From Cricetomys ansorgei (Eukaryota > Chordata > Mammalia > Rodentia > Nesomyidae), in assembly GCA_026225945.1 (NCBI GenBank), contig JAMJFZ010001258.1, forward strand, positions 9,276,001-9,340,000: a stretch of DNA of 64,000 nucleotides, in the 5' to 3' direction. A program made the position numbers and the translations under genes. Shown one piece after another: positions 44,341 to 56,694 of the stretch; the first letter of the stretch is position 1; the number at the start of each line of letters is the position of its first letter. The notes beneath the pieces are model-generated. The model searched no databases and was not told where the DNA came from. It saw only the letters and a program-made list of their open reading frames with translations.

Positions 44341-45615
44341 GTCAGTTGACTCTGTGGGGTTTATTCTTGTGTCCATGACTCATTTGATCCCAGAAACCCC
44401 TCTTCCACTTCTTCCACTGGGGTTCCTGAGCTCTGCATTTTTTTGACCCTGGGCCTCTTCATCTGCTCCCTTTAGCTGCTGTAAGGAAGCAATCTCTGTT
44501 GAGAATTGGGCTAGGCATTAATCTATGAGGAGAGCAGGATAATTTTAGAAGTCCTTTCCTGAATGGCCAGACTTTAGTTCTTGGATGCCCTGGGGTATTT
44601 GTCATGGATTCCCCCCTTTAGCATGGTGTTCCACCCTTCCATTGTCCCATCATATATTGTAGGCAGGACAGGTTATAGGAGGAAGTGTTTGTGGTTGGGA
44701 TGGTGTTCTCTTCGCACCATTGAAAGCTTTGCCTGGTTATAGGAGATGATTTTTCAGGCTTTCTATGCTCCATTATTCGAGTTGTTTACTAGGGTTTCCT
44801 TCATTGATTCCAGTGAGTTTCTATTGCACTAGGTCTCCCAATTCTCCCCTACATGTCCTCAAATTCTGGTTTTCCCTGCATATATTTTCTCTCTCCATCT
44901 CTCTCCCCCTTCCTGATTCCTACTCTTCCCATTCCCTTCCTTCCCCATCATACCTGCATCTTCTGTTCTATTTCCCTTTTACCAGGGAGATCCCTGTGTG
45001 CCCACTGAGACCCTCCTTGTTGCATAGTCCCTCTGGGTCTGTGGATTACAGCACCTTTGTCCTTTGTTTAACGGTTAATATCCACATTGAGTGAGTACAT
45101 ACCATGTTTGTCTTTCTGGGACTGAGTTACCTCACTCAGGATGATTGTTTTCTAGTTCCTTCCATTTGCCTGCAAAATTAATGTAGTCGTTTTATTTAAT
45201 AGTTGAGTAGTACTCCATTGTGTAAATGTACCACAATTTCTTTATTCACTCTTCAGTTGAAAGGCATCTAGGTTGTTTCCTATTTCTGGCTATTATGAAT
45301 AAAGCTGCTATGAACATATTTGAGCAAGTATCCTTCTGGTAGAATGGAACTCCCTTTGATATCTGGGTCTTAAGGTAGGTCAATTTCCAATTTCCTGAAG
45401 AATCCCTATATTGGTTTCCATAGTGACTGTGTAAGTTGCACCTCCATCAACAATACAGAAGTTTCCCCCTTGTTCCTCATCCTCACCAGCATGAGCTGTC
45501 ATTCAAGTTGTTGATATTAGTCATTCTGACAGGTGGAAGATGGGATCTCAGAGTAGCTTTGATTTGAATGTCCCTGATGACTAAGGGTTTTGAACATTAA
45601 GTGTTTCTCAGCCAT

Positions 45616-45879
45616 TCAAGATTCCTCTTTTGAGAATTCTTTGATTAGATATGTACCCCAGGTTTGTATTAGGTTATTTGATTTGTTGATATCTGGTTTC
45701 TTGGGTTTTTTATATATTTTGGATATTAGCCCTCTATCAGAAGTGGAGCTGGTGAATTTCTCTTCCCATTCTGAAGGCTGCCTCTTTATCTTATTGACAG
45801 TGTCCTCTGCCTTGCAAAAGCATTTCAGTTTCATAAGGTCCCATTTGTTAATCACTGAACTTAGTGCCTGAGCGGTCAT
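45616..45879 (-). pseudogene. L1 ORF2 C-terminal fragment
   Basis: The minus-strand frame (87 aa) reads NKWDLMKLKCFCKAEDTVNK and then WEEKFTSSTSDRGLISKIYK, followed by a PNN-like section (KSNNLIQTWGTYLIKEFSKEE). This is the C-terminal part of L1 ORF2 shared by rodents and human. It is the best preserved coding remnant in the window but still only a fragment. Confidence 0.88.
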
Positions 45880-46847
45880 TGGTATTTCTTAAGTGACAGA
45901 TTAATTTTAAATTGTTGTCCTCTGCTGACAGTTTTTAATATTTGTGTTAAATGTAAATATTCTGTTGTAAAGAAATCTGAGTAGTACTAATATAATTTCA
46001 TTGGATTTCCCAGTTCCAGGATGTTTACTTCAGGAAAGGTCTTTGTTCTTGAAGCAGATATTTTGAACAATTCCCACTTACAGTGAAAGAAGATTACGTG
46101 TACCAGACAGGTAAAATTTCAGTTATTCTAGATATAGGATCAATATTCGAAAAGATGTTTGGGAATGGAAGTTGTTGGGAAATTTGATGCTGAGAAACCT
46201 GCTACTCACATTCCCAGGCTTAATATATTCACTGTAGCCAACCATGAACTCTGGACCAAAACTCTGTTTCTGCAAAAGTCAGTAACTTTTCCCTGGAAGA
46301 AGAGTTCTATTTGTATCCTAAGAATCAAGAACATGGGATGGGATTTTTTCCCCCACCACAATGGTGGCACTTGTTTCTAACTCAGGTGTTGTGGCATGGA
46401 GGACAGACTGAGTGGCCACTTTGTGACTGGCAGATTGTCCAAGGACAAGCAGCAGTAGAGTTGATGAAACTCACCCAGTACCTAGGGTATAATTTTATGC
46501 AGAGCCAGTATGGGTAAGAGACAGTGACCCCCACAGCCACCTAAGAAAGGGATGACTCTTCCAAATGGCATAAATACTAACCACTGTCTCTTAATTAGCT
46601 AAGGAAAATCATTTTTCCTGTGAAAATAATTTTGTGGAGAACACCCCTTTTCTTTATGGTTAAGCATCGAAGAAGCTAAAAATCAAAAGCAATTGTGTTT
46701 ATGGCCAAAGGTAATATAAAAGACAGTGAAAATCTTTTAGCTCTAAAAATAATTACCTAGAATCAAAGCCATGAAAATTCAGGCTGGCACTTACAAGTAT
46801 GTTTAAAGTCATGTAAATTATGGCAAACGGTGCAATTAGAAACAGAT

Positions 46848-46927
46848 GCCACACACACACTGCACCCTGACACACACACACACACATACACACACATACA
46901 CACACACACACACACATACACACACAC
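46848..46927. repeat. (CA)n microsatellite, interrupted
   Basis: About 80 bp of CA units with TGCACC, TGA and several CATA interruptions. Confidence 0.93.
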
Positions 46928-48701
46928 AGTACTACATAGAGTTTGTACTGTACAAATTTACTTTGTCTTGCTTTCTAAACAACCATTTCTGTAAATTGTA
47001 AATTGTTCTCCTTTATTAAATGTACAAATAGTTACTGAGATCAAAGTCTCTGTGGTATAAATCATCTTCTTGCCTTGTGTATATTTCTGTTAGGAATATT
47101 AGTCTGAAATAGCTTAATAGTTAGTATTATGGAGCTAATTCTGTGCCCCATTTCTGTTGGCTAGGAAATTGGTACCTCACTCATTGAAACATATTTTCTG
47201 AGATAATTTTTCTCCAGTCCCTGCTGCAGGGCTTTTAAGATGATTTGAAGAAGAGCCTACTGCTCTATTCATCAAGAGATATGAAAAGATGAAGTTTTAA
47301 CATTTTGTCTGAGTTCCTGGTCATTTTTAAATGTGAGACTTTGGGCTTCACTTTATTTCTAAAGTAAACTCCACAGCAACTTAGAGATTTAGGGTAGAGA
47401 AAGATTTTTTTACCACAGTTCCAATTTTATACGCTTCTGAGATATTCTCCTTCAAAATGAAGGATACTGATCTGAAAACACCTTCAGCATGTTATTAATA
47501 TGTACTGAAATTCCTCAGGCTATCAGGCACTGTAATAGTACATAGGCATATAATAAAGAAATCTGTATGGTTCTGACTTACAAGGACCCTAGTTTGATAG
47601 AAGCAAAGGGCCATTCTTCCAAGCTTCCTCCCTCTGTTGAGTTCCTGTGATGTGGTCAGGAGGTGTCAGGATCTACACTTCAGAGTCTTTATTTTGATAG
47701 CAAACATCTAGTATTTCCCCTGCCTTGTACTATTTGACTATGTGTTGCTAATAGATCTGTTGTGGTGAAATTGAAATAGTTTTTAATGTCTTCTAATAAT
47801 ATTGTCCATAGATTTGTTTTGGATTCCTTGCTGTTTTGCACACATTATTGGTAGTGGGAGGATACATACACTTTCATGTGTATGTCCCAAGATCCTTGTG
47901 TATGAGAGGTCTCACCTAATGAGAGGTGACTCTAACCAATTACTATGAATGAGCTGAGACTGAGAAGATTACATGTGTCTGACTGAACAAACACTGTATG
48001 TTAGTGCTGGGACTTGACTCTGACCTATGTGCTCATTTGTTCCTGATCTACTCTACAAGCCATTCCATCTCTACATCTCTCATGGCTTGGGTCCCTGGCT
48101 AGGGGTGACAAGGGATGTGGAAAGCATAGATACATAGACAGTGAAGCTGGAATCAGGTGGGGTCTTAAATTGCAACAACTACCACTGCAACCTGGAACCT
48201 CAGCATGTTTATAACGTTCAACACAAGACAAAGGGTGAACAGTCTTGGTAGGAGGTCTCTGAAGATGAGCAATCTCAGACTGTAATCATCCAAGGGGAGG
48301 AAGCTGAGGTTGCTATAATTGTTCACACTGATCAACTGTTCACACTCATACTCCGACTCACAAGGAAACTCTTGTTATCCTGCTTGATCCTGACCCACAT
48401 GGATGAAGAGTATGGGTACTAGAGGAGTGGAAAGGTGTTTAGGGTAAAAATACATTATGGGAAAAAATTTCTGAGAGTCAATACAAATATTATTTTTCAA
48501 ATTCTATGTGGAAATTAATATATTGTATTGTGGACAAATATACACGATCTTGAAATTCTCATGTTGTATGCTAATCTTTCATGTTACTGTAATGGAAAAT
48601 AAGACAATTTCACCTCAATGAAGGTCTTCTAGTGACAATCTCTTACCATAGGTATAGTGTCCTTTTAAGACAAGACTATAGGGAGTTAGACACACATAGG
48701 A

Positions 48702-48749
48702 AAGGTTAGAAAGGTAAGGAATGAGAAGGTTAGATAGGTAAGGAATGAA
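48702..48749. repeat. 24-bp tandem duplication
   Basis: Two units, AAGGTTAGAAAGGTAAGGAA.. and AAGGTTAGATAGGTAAGGAA.., each 24 bp, with two mismatches, directly adjacent and followed by AAAGGTG. Confidence 0.85.
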
Positions 48750-50245
48750 AAGGTGAAAACACATGCAAATCAGAGTGAGGACTCAGGAAAACTCAGGTGT
48801 TCACAAACACCTCTTATGTAGACTCTTGGCCTCCAAAATTATAATCAAATAAGTAGAGAGAGGAAGGAATGAAGTAAATGATAATAAAATAGATAGTAGA
48901 TAATAAATAATAAATATATAATAAAATAGTAATGACTTTAGAAAGGATGTTTTAAAAACACAAGAACGTGTAAGTGAACAAAGTAGGGATGGTACAACAT
49001 CTCAGAAGGGGGCACAGAAGCTCCACAGAGACTAATGCTAATCAAACTTTTTTGCAGTCAACATAACTATTGTGATATTCTCTGAGTCACTCAGAGAGCA
49101 AAAATTCTTTGTGTCATTCAAGCACTGTATGTGGCATTCAGAGTCATCTTTTCCCTTCTTCAAGTGATGGCCCAAGTGATTGCCATATTCTTGATATTTG
49201 ACTCATTCTTACTTCACTGACCATGTCAATGAACCTGTCTGGTTCCCAACAATTGAATGGATAAATGCTGAAGTTCTCTGTGTTGAGAACGGGGCATCTG
49301 TGAAGTTATTTCCTTGGATGTCCTCTCTGCTGCTCAGAGAGAAACTACCATACAGGGAATATTTTCTCTTCTGTCTGCATAAGAATCATCAGAATTATTA
49401 GTTCCTCTTTGTAAGGCCCTCAAATACTTCTGTCTGTTGTCTGGTCTACAAAGGACACCATGGGGTGAATAGCTGAGTGCTGAACTTCTATCACAGAGTG
49501 AGTGATGGGGAAGTCACTTATCTCCTAGCCTACCAGAAGTGTGCACTTAAGAGTCACCTCACAGGTCGGCCCTGGTCAAGCTAATTTTCGTAGTCAGTCA
49601 ATAGATAGACAATAACTTTATTTAAGTTAGTTTTCCTAGTACTGTCCTCATATGTTCTAGTGTACTGATTCTACTGCCTTTCCTTATATACAACGATGTT
49701 GGCATTAGAACACTGTGTCAGGTACAAAAGGAATTCTATAACTCCCATTTTATTAAGTTTATTTTTATTCTCACTAGAAAAGGTGGACAATAGTAGCTAC
49801 TTTTTAGGATGGCCAATAGGAAACATATACACAAACCATCAAGTAGATGCTGGTGATTTAGCAGCTTTCAAGCAGGGACCCAAGTCATGGCATCTTGGAA
49901 GAATAACTATGTACTCTGCAACTGTGAGTCAGAGGACACGTGCCCTAATGCTAGGAAAATGCTTGGGCTTTACAGGGTAGTTAAAACTGCTAGGAACCAG
50001 AAGGCCTTGTCCCTTTTATATCATAAGCTACACCAACTAGTACTATCATGAAGAAAATCCCTGCTTCTTGTTCCATACTGAAACCGCAGCTCTGTAGCTA
50101 AGGGCAAGAACCTTAAATGCAGTAATATTCTTTTATTCACAACTTAAGTTATATACTGGTTGTTCAAGAAAATGCTTTCTTCAACATAGTGAACACATGA
50201 TCATGGCATAACCTTAGAAAGTTGTAGAGGTTGTAGAGGCTGTAG

Positions 50246-50270
50246 ACACACACACACACACACACACATA
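50246..50270. repeat. (CA)n microsatellite
   Basis: About 11 CA units, followed by further CA/GCA alternation to about 50305. The 60-aa minus frame here is low complexity. Confidence 0.9.
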
Positions 50271-51396
50271 TGCACAGGCACATGCATGCACACGTGCACA
50301 CACATGGTAATGTGCATATACAAACATGTAGAAATGTTTTGTGCATAGAAATGCAACATCAGGGAAAATCCACTCTTTTTCTTTTTTTAAAGAAGAACTC
50401 TCTCCTCACTTCCTATCTCTGGAGACACTCAGTGAGTAATGTGTGAATGTTCAGGGTTAATTGAGAATAATGGCAGTGCCAACCTTAGGACTAGCAATAA
50501 ATCTTAGTTTATTTATGACTTAGAAGTTTTATTAATGTTTGATCAAAAGAATGCTCTAACTTATACCTAAAATATGCTAAAGCAATTCTTTAGCTACAGA
50601 AATGGAGAAAAGTTTGCAAAATATCTTCCATAATTTCTACCCAAGAGGCACAAAATAACCTTTCATAGGAATCAGAAAACCCACACAATATGCAAAAGGA
50701 TGTAGGTCCTCCATGGTTTTCTGCAATACTTCTTTTATCTTTAAGTATTCATATCCTGGAAGCCTACTACCTGAGGTAACAGCAGAGGCTTTCCTCAGTA
50801 GGGAAATTAAGTAAACATACAAACCTATTAATTAACAAAATATAATCAATAAATAAAAGGAAGTGCAGAGGAAGCCAAAAGCCATGGTTATTGAATATGA
50901 CACTTGGGGGCGGGGGGAGCCATGACTCTAGTTATCAAAATTTCTATTTAATTATACTACTGTGGACTCAATTAAGCATTTGCCTTAAAGTGACATCAAT
51001 GACACCCATAAGCATCCAAGACTGAGATCAACCTCTCCAAAGGACCAACCTTGCTGAGAATTGAAATTCTTGACAGCTAACAGATTTATAATATTTCTTA
51101 TGCTAAGAAATTTTGCTAAGGCAAAGAACATTTCTCATATTTGGATGGCAGGATCTCATCAGATAGAACATTTCACAGCATCCCGGGTGCCTGATTAACA
51201 GGAGAAATGAGGGAACTAAAAATAGCCATATATATGCAAAGACCAGGCTTTGATCTCTATGAATCACAATCTCTTCTACCAAGATGAAAGGATAGGTAAG
51301 GCTGACCTCCTACAAAATTAACAAGCCCAAAAGTGCTGGAGAGAAAGGAAAATGGTTCTCAAATATATGAATACAGAGCCAGATGAACATGTTGTT

Positions 51397-51430
51397 ATAA
51401 TAATAATAATAATAATAAAAATAATAAAAA
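51397..51430. repeat. (ATA)n / (AATA)n tract
   Basis: Seven or more ATA triplets followed by AAATAATAAAAAG. Confidence 0.9.
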
Positions 51431-51934
51431 GTCTTAGGACCCATTTTTTAAGATTTTTTTCTTCAGAATGTTTCAGGTAGAATAGCATAGAAATTTAGGC
51501 TTTTAATTATCCATTTCAGTGATTTCCCCTAAAGGATCAGAAGAACAGAATTGGAACATCTACACATTGGCTTGAGGATTCATAGGTAGTGTTCATTATA
51601 GGAGGTATCCTGAATTTTAGATAACATTTTTATTAATTTTACAGTGCATATAAGGATATATGAACTGAAGAAGAGCAGGAAAAAAACATTATATGAAAAA
51701 GATTATACAGTGCCCAAGTATATTTGGGCTTAAAAATACTGATTTTTATAGCAGAGCATACTTCCAAGACTGTTGTAGTATCAAGTGTTTAATTCTACTC
51801 CATAGTGAAAACAATGTGCCTACATCAAAGGCTCTTTATCCGATGAATCTTGATTTACGTATAGCAATTGATCAATGGTCATTTTACATAAGTTATGATT
51901 GATGGGTTTGGCAGGTCATCAGAATCTCTGTAAG

Positions 51935-52610
51935 AATTAATTGTAATTGTCACCTTGATGGCTTTAAAGATGCATATGATTCGTGAAGCACACCTCGGGA
52001 TGTAGCTGTGATGTCATTCCCAGAGACAATTGTAGTAGGACAGTTTGCCTAATCAACGGAATAACCCACTCGTGGATTCACAATATAGTACTGTTGGGAA
52101 GTGATTAATGGCAAGGGGTGGAATCTAGAGCAGTGTTTCTCAATCTTCCTGGTGCTGAAACCTTTTAATGCAGTTCCTCATGTGGTGGTGACCCCCAACC
52201 ATAAAACTATTTTCATGGCTACTTCCTAAGTGCAATTTTGCTACTGTTATGAATAATAATGTAAAATATCTGATATTAAGATGACCTGAGGCGGGCCCTG
52301 TGAAAAGTCATTCGACCCTCAGAGGGATTGTGACTCACAGGTTGAGAATCTCTGATCTAGAGGAAGCCAGTTACCAGGCAACGGCATGAGGATATATGTC
52401 ATGCTGGTACCTTTCTTTGTCATATATCTTTCAAGAAGAAAAGGAGAACTTCTCAGTCTGGTTCCCATCACCATGATGTTTATTTACACAAGTTCTTGTA
52501 CCCAGCAACCAAGGATTGAACACTGAAATCATGAGCTAAAATAAATAACTTTCCCTAAATCATTTTGTTCAGTTATTTGGTCAAAGTGATGAAAACCTAG
52601 CCAATAAAAT
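51935..52610 (+). repeat. Old interspersed repeat (unnamed) hosting a hAT element
   Basis: Outer sequence begins near TTGTCACCTTGATGGC and ends near AAATAAATAACTTTCCC and GTTCAGTTATTTGGTCAAAG. It is split by the 224-bp hAT element at 52131-52354, after which the outer sequence continues. It is similar in type to the 58671 repeat (GTCA-ACTTGA start). Confidence 0.5.
52131..52354 (+). mobile_element. Non-autonomous hAT-Charlie DNA transposon (URR1-type) with 8-bp TSD
   Basis: The ends are CAGTGTTTCTCAA (left) and TTGAGAATCTCTG (right), imperfect inverted repeats of the hAT-Charlie kind. The flanks carry a perfect 8-bp direct repeat ATCTAGAG at 52123-52130 and 52355-52362, and 8 bp is the hAT habit. 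Inside is the phrase GGTGACCCCCAACCATAAAA and ATTTTGCTACTGTTATGAAT, which I recognise from the rodent URR1 repeat. The length of 224 bp fits a non-autonomous copy with no transposase frame. Confidence 0.9.
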
Positions 52611-52619
52611 CCCATTCAT

Positions 52620-53858
52620 TAATATCCTACCTCTAAAAAATTTTAAAATGCCATTTCTAGGCATGCTTTTATACATGATGTGTAAGGGAGGCTCGAAGTT
52701 CTTTTAAAATCTAGAGGAAATGAGTAAGGAGAAGTGGGAATCCTGTTTCTTCTCCAGATTTGTAAAATGAAAATGGTATCCCAGAGAAAGAGAAAATCTG
52801 AATTAAGCAGTCTAAAGTATATTAGAAGGGAGATCAATGAAACATCTTATTCTCTGCTGGGTGCTGTATGTTGTTCCACCCACTAAGGTGAGTGGAAGTA
52901 GAAGACAAGTGAATTGTCAATAGAGGGCAAGGGCGCTAGCAAATTTGGGGATCTTTTTCCTACCTCATGTCTCTCAGGTATGTAGACCTTGATTAGTAAG
53001 GTATGGTCAAGTGGCCATCTCTGCACAAACTCTAAAGACTGTCAGTCCACCTCAGACACACTCTCTAAACTGCCTCGTGCATTTATCACCTCTCTGTATC
53101 ATCCCAGTGCTTCAGATGGAGCTCCAAGGCACTTTCTACAAGAGTTATGCCTCCTGGGTATGTCCAGAAATCACAGACTCATCAGGTTTAACTCAGTGCT
53201 GAGTTCTGGATGTAGTAATCCCTTTTATGCCCAAGCCACTGTTAATAACTCTTCATCAGGCATTTTACCTTAAAATGAAATTATTTTTTCTTGTCAACCA
53301 CAGTGACACTAACCCCAAAACTCTCCACCTGTAATTTATAATGGCCTAAGAAAAGGAGACATTATAAACATATTATTTCCCTACATTTGAGAATTATTCA
53401 TAATATAAAATACTACTTATTTGAGGATTTCAGGATTATTTCTGGATTTAAAACCACGGACAACTTTTGTTTGTTTCCTCTTTATTGTCACCAAGATTCT
53501 ATACACATGATGTGGACTTCGGGCTGAAATCTGCAGGTATCAGAGTCAACACTGAGAGCTGCAGAGTTACACACCATCCTTCATTATTATTGGCCTCTCA
53601 TCATATAAATATCTGTGCTTCAATATTGAGTACTTATACAGCTTGGAAAGGAAGAGCATCTTTTACAGATCTACCTCTATCATTCTCCTTGATCCTCAGC
53701 AGCCTTCCCAGACAGTTGGAGAAAGAAGCACTATTGGTAGTGTTCACTGCACTCAAAATGACCAGAATTATCAAGACTTTTGTTTCCAGCTGCTATGTAG
53801 CAGATTTTACTGTAGTAATTCACCTTAAAGGCAACACATACACATATACATAGACATG

Positions 53859-53860
<2 letters not shown>
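52620..53860. other. Unassigned sequence with a 128-aa frame
   Basis: The plus frame at 53467-53853 (128 aa) runs toward a CA tract at its end and shows no motif I know. The 94-aa and 61-aa frames nearby overlap in other frames. I see no splice-like organisation and treat them as chance. Confidence 0.4.

Positions 53861-53915
<55 letters not shown>
53861..53915. repeat. (CA)n microsatellite
   Basis: About 26 CA units. The 60-aa minus frame at 53731-53913 is its translation. Confidence 0.96.
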
Positions 53916-53923
<8 letters not shown>

Positions 53924-53978
53924 CAAAAATGAAAATAATCACAGAATAATTTGATACATAAAAAATTAAAATGTTGTA

Positions 53979-54140
53979 AGGTGTTGGTGGCACATGCCTT
54001 TAATCACAGCACTTCGAAGGCAGAGGCAAGTGGATCTCTGTGCGTTCAAGGCCAGCCTGGTCTACAGAGTGAGTTACAAGACACAGAAAGTTATAGCAGA
54101 GAAAACTTGTCTCAAAAAAAACAAAAAGAGAAAAAAATTA
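53979..54140 (+). mobile_element. B1 SINE
   Basis: Sense B1: GTGTTGGTGGCACATGCC, AGCACTTCGAAGGCAGAGG, TTCAAGGCCAGCCTGGTCTA and GTCTCAAAAAAAACAAAAAG. AAAATTAAAATG just left and AAATTAAATG at the right end look like an imperfect target duplication, but both are A-rich so this is weak. Confidence 0.9.
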
Positions 54141-54179
54141 AATGCAAGAAAGTTGATGAAAGTACATAGAAATTATTAA

Positions 54180-56400
54180 CAGTTATATCAGTGGTATTGG
54201 GAAATTCAATACATAAAGGTGATATAAGCTACTTGGACTATTTTGAAAGTAGTAGTGGGAATTCTTTATTATGAGTTCTAGTAAAACAAGAATAAATGTG
54301 GACATGAATTAAAGAAACAAATACCATATAACATATCAAAGGTAGGGTGTTGTATTTTTAAAATGCATAATGATTTTAAAATCATACAAAACTTTGAAAA
54401 AAATCATACACACACAAAACCAATAGCACAGTGGTAGATTTTAGTACAAATGTCTCTCCAATTAAATTATAATAGGCCAAATCCCCTAGATAAAATAGAA
54501 GCAGAACGACTCTATTAATAAAATAAGTTAAAGTAACTGCAGATTTGTTTGAAGAAACAGCCTGAAAATAATGAAATGGATAAAAGAGAACAAAACAACT
54601 GTAAAACATAAAAGTACACCAACGAAAGAATGACCAAAAAGAGAATTTGAACTTATTATTGTTGAAAGGGGAGATAGCTAAGGTAGAAATATCTAGAGAT
54701 GAGTCCACTCTATAGAAGTGTTTTCTTATCTGAAATGTGTATATTTCATTGATGCACCCAGAATTAATAAAGTAATGAGGTGATTTAGATCAAAGTGTCC
54801 TGTTCTTCCTTCCTGTGGTTTCTCAGTGACGTCACCATTGTTTCCTAGAGCATGTGTAAGAAGTCTGGCATTGGAAGTTCCACAATCAAGATTCTGGGGT
54901 ATTGTTGTTATGAATGTGAATAATTATGTTCTATTTCTTGACTTCTAATATATGCTCCCAATATATACTTGTGTGTAAGTGTGTATATATTCACAATAAT
55001 AATGAAATAATCTATTAACAGTAAAAATATAAGTGATATCTTTTTGTAAGGGATCTGAGCAATTAGCCGAATATCAATTATCTTTTCTGTACTTTTTGTG
55101 ACTGGATGATACGCAGAATACTTTGACCTACTCAGACTTTATTAGTTTCTCTGAAATGGTTATATGAAGCTACGGAGTTACAAAGCAGGGTGATTTTTTA
55201 TGATTGCATTCATTAAGTTAATATTTTAATCAAATATGTATAATGAAAAACAGGCACTTTGTCCAAGTTTCAGAACTACAGGGTGGGAAGAGGGAACATA
55301 GCAAAGGATGTGCTCTCTTCCATATTTTCTCCTCATGTGAACCTGTTTTTCTTATATATATAATATATTTTTTTCCTCCTTTATCTCCTCAGACCTATTT
55401 TTATGTTAGGAAATTTTTCATTGAAAATTAACACTAAAACACACAAAGAACTTGTTTTGCTTTTACAGCTATAGAATGCTACATTTTAAAGACAACATCA
55501 TTTGTTAACTTTTGATCCATGTTTTATAATTGTACAATAAATACCCAAGGACAAATGTCTATCCAATTATCAGCATACTGCTTTTAGCTTATCAAGTCTA
55601 TATTCAGAACTGCTAGATCAAAGATTATTCAATTTTAAGTATGAAAGCTATAACCAAATTTTCCTCCATAGACATTATCCTGGTTGGGAAGCCCACTGAC
55701 TGTGTGGGCTTTATGAAAGTTTTGAACATAGTGTTGTAGACAAACACTGCAGAGTGGGAACAGGCATAGGAGGCAGCTCAAGTTTACTAAAAGGGAAAAC
55801 TTTGCTGTGCTGGCTACAGCATGTGACTGATGACTGACCAAGTTCCTAACTCAGCTTCATAAACTTAAAGGGTTTTCCAACTTTACTTGCCTCTTCCTGC
55901 ACTTTAAATAAAGTATATGCAACAACATATCACCTCTGAAACTGGCCAGACTCAATAATATAAACATTAATGAATCTCACTTGATACAAATATTGTTATA
56001 AATATAAATTTATATATAAATATATAAATACACTGAAGTAGCATTAACAAAAACAAAACAAGGTTTAAAATTTTTTAAAGCATTTAAGGAAAGTGCTATT
56101 TAATTGACAGTGGATTTTGTAGCAGGGAAAATCTAAAAGATAGAAAGTGGACAGAAGTAGGTTTGTCACTACATTAAACATTTAAAAATAGTGTTTGTCC
56201 TAGTTTTCACAAGAGTATGTCTCTTCTGTTAATTCACAGGTTAGCAGGTCAGTGGAAAGCTCTGGAAATAGCAGGAACCATCTGGATGAATTGAATACAA
56301 ATATAATTTTCTTTACAGCATATTAAATGTGTAAATGCCTCTGAGCCTCTCTCTGTCTTCCTTCTTTCTTTCCCCTTTCCTTTTAAGAACACTGTTAATG
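54180..56400. other. Unassigned AT-rich sequence
   Basis: About 2.2 kb without recognised repeats apart from AT-rich runs (55990-56030). The 108-aa minus frame at 54382-54708 is hydrophobic with many Phe and Tyr but no clear topology or family. Probably chance. Confidence 0.45.
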
Positions 56401-56401
56401 T

Positions 56402-56690
56402 CCTGTGTCAGTTACTCCCATTGCTTTGGACCTGGGGTATGGCAAAATTTTACGGTGGAAAATAATGTCAAAGAAAACTGTTCACTTGACGATGGCCAGG
56501 AATAGACAGACAGGAGGGACCTAGAGACAAGATGCCACTCAAAGGCATGCTTTGAGGGAATTGTTTCTGCCTGTGAGGTTCCACCTCCTATAGTTCCCAG
56601 TGTCTTCCAAATGTCACTACTAGCTGAGTATCAAGCCCTTAGTGCCTATTGGGGCACATATTGTATTTAAGCCATAATATAAGGGAATTA
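56402..56690 (+). repeat. Old rodent interspersed repeat, copy 2
   Basis: Contains TCAGTTACTCCCATTGC, ACAGGAGGGACCTAGAGACA, ATGCCACTCAAAGGCATG and TCAAGCCCTTAGTGCC to ATTTAAGCCATAA. It resembles the 10898-11215 repeat in type. Confidence 0.45.
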
Positions 56691-56694
56691 ATTT

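Larger units (their letters stand above)
43375..45890 (-). mobile_element. LINE-1 3' half (ORF2 C-terminus and 3' UTR), antisense, with LTR insertion
   Basis: The left end is a T/C-rich L1 3' end (TTCTTCTCTCATATATTACA, CCCTTCCTCCCTCC). The 3' UTR follows, interrupted by the solo LTR at 43810-44340. Then ORF2 runs to 45890: TGAGTGAGTACATACCATG, CACTCAGGATGATTG, ATTGAGTAGTACTCCATTG and TTCTGGCTATTATGAATAAA are the usual antisense end of ORF2. The element looks 5'-truncated at about 45890. The coding part is the ORF2 C-terminal region. Confidence 0.88.
45895..51930. other. Longest stretch with little recognisable content
   Basis: About 6 kb with no SINE that I can identify. It contains a CA tract (46848-46927), a shorter CA tract (50246-50270), a 24-bp tandem repeat (48702-48749) and an ATA tract (51397-51430). 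Frames here are at most 94 aa (49696-49980) and carry no motif I know. If regulatory DNA or a gene's intron exists in this window, this low-repeat interval is the best place to look. Confidence 0.45.

Noticed and set aside
53467..53853. 128-aa frame
   Set aside because: It runs toward a CA tract, has no motif, and three overlapping frames are open in the same interval, as expected of chance.
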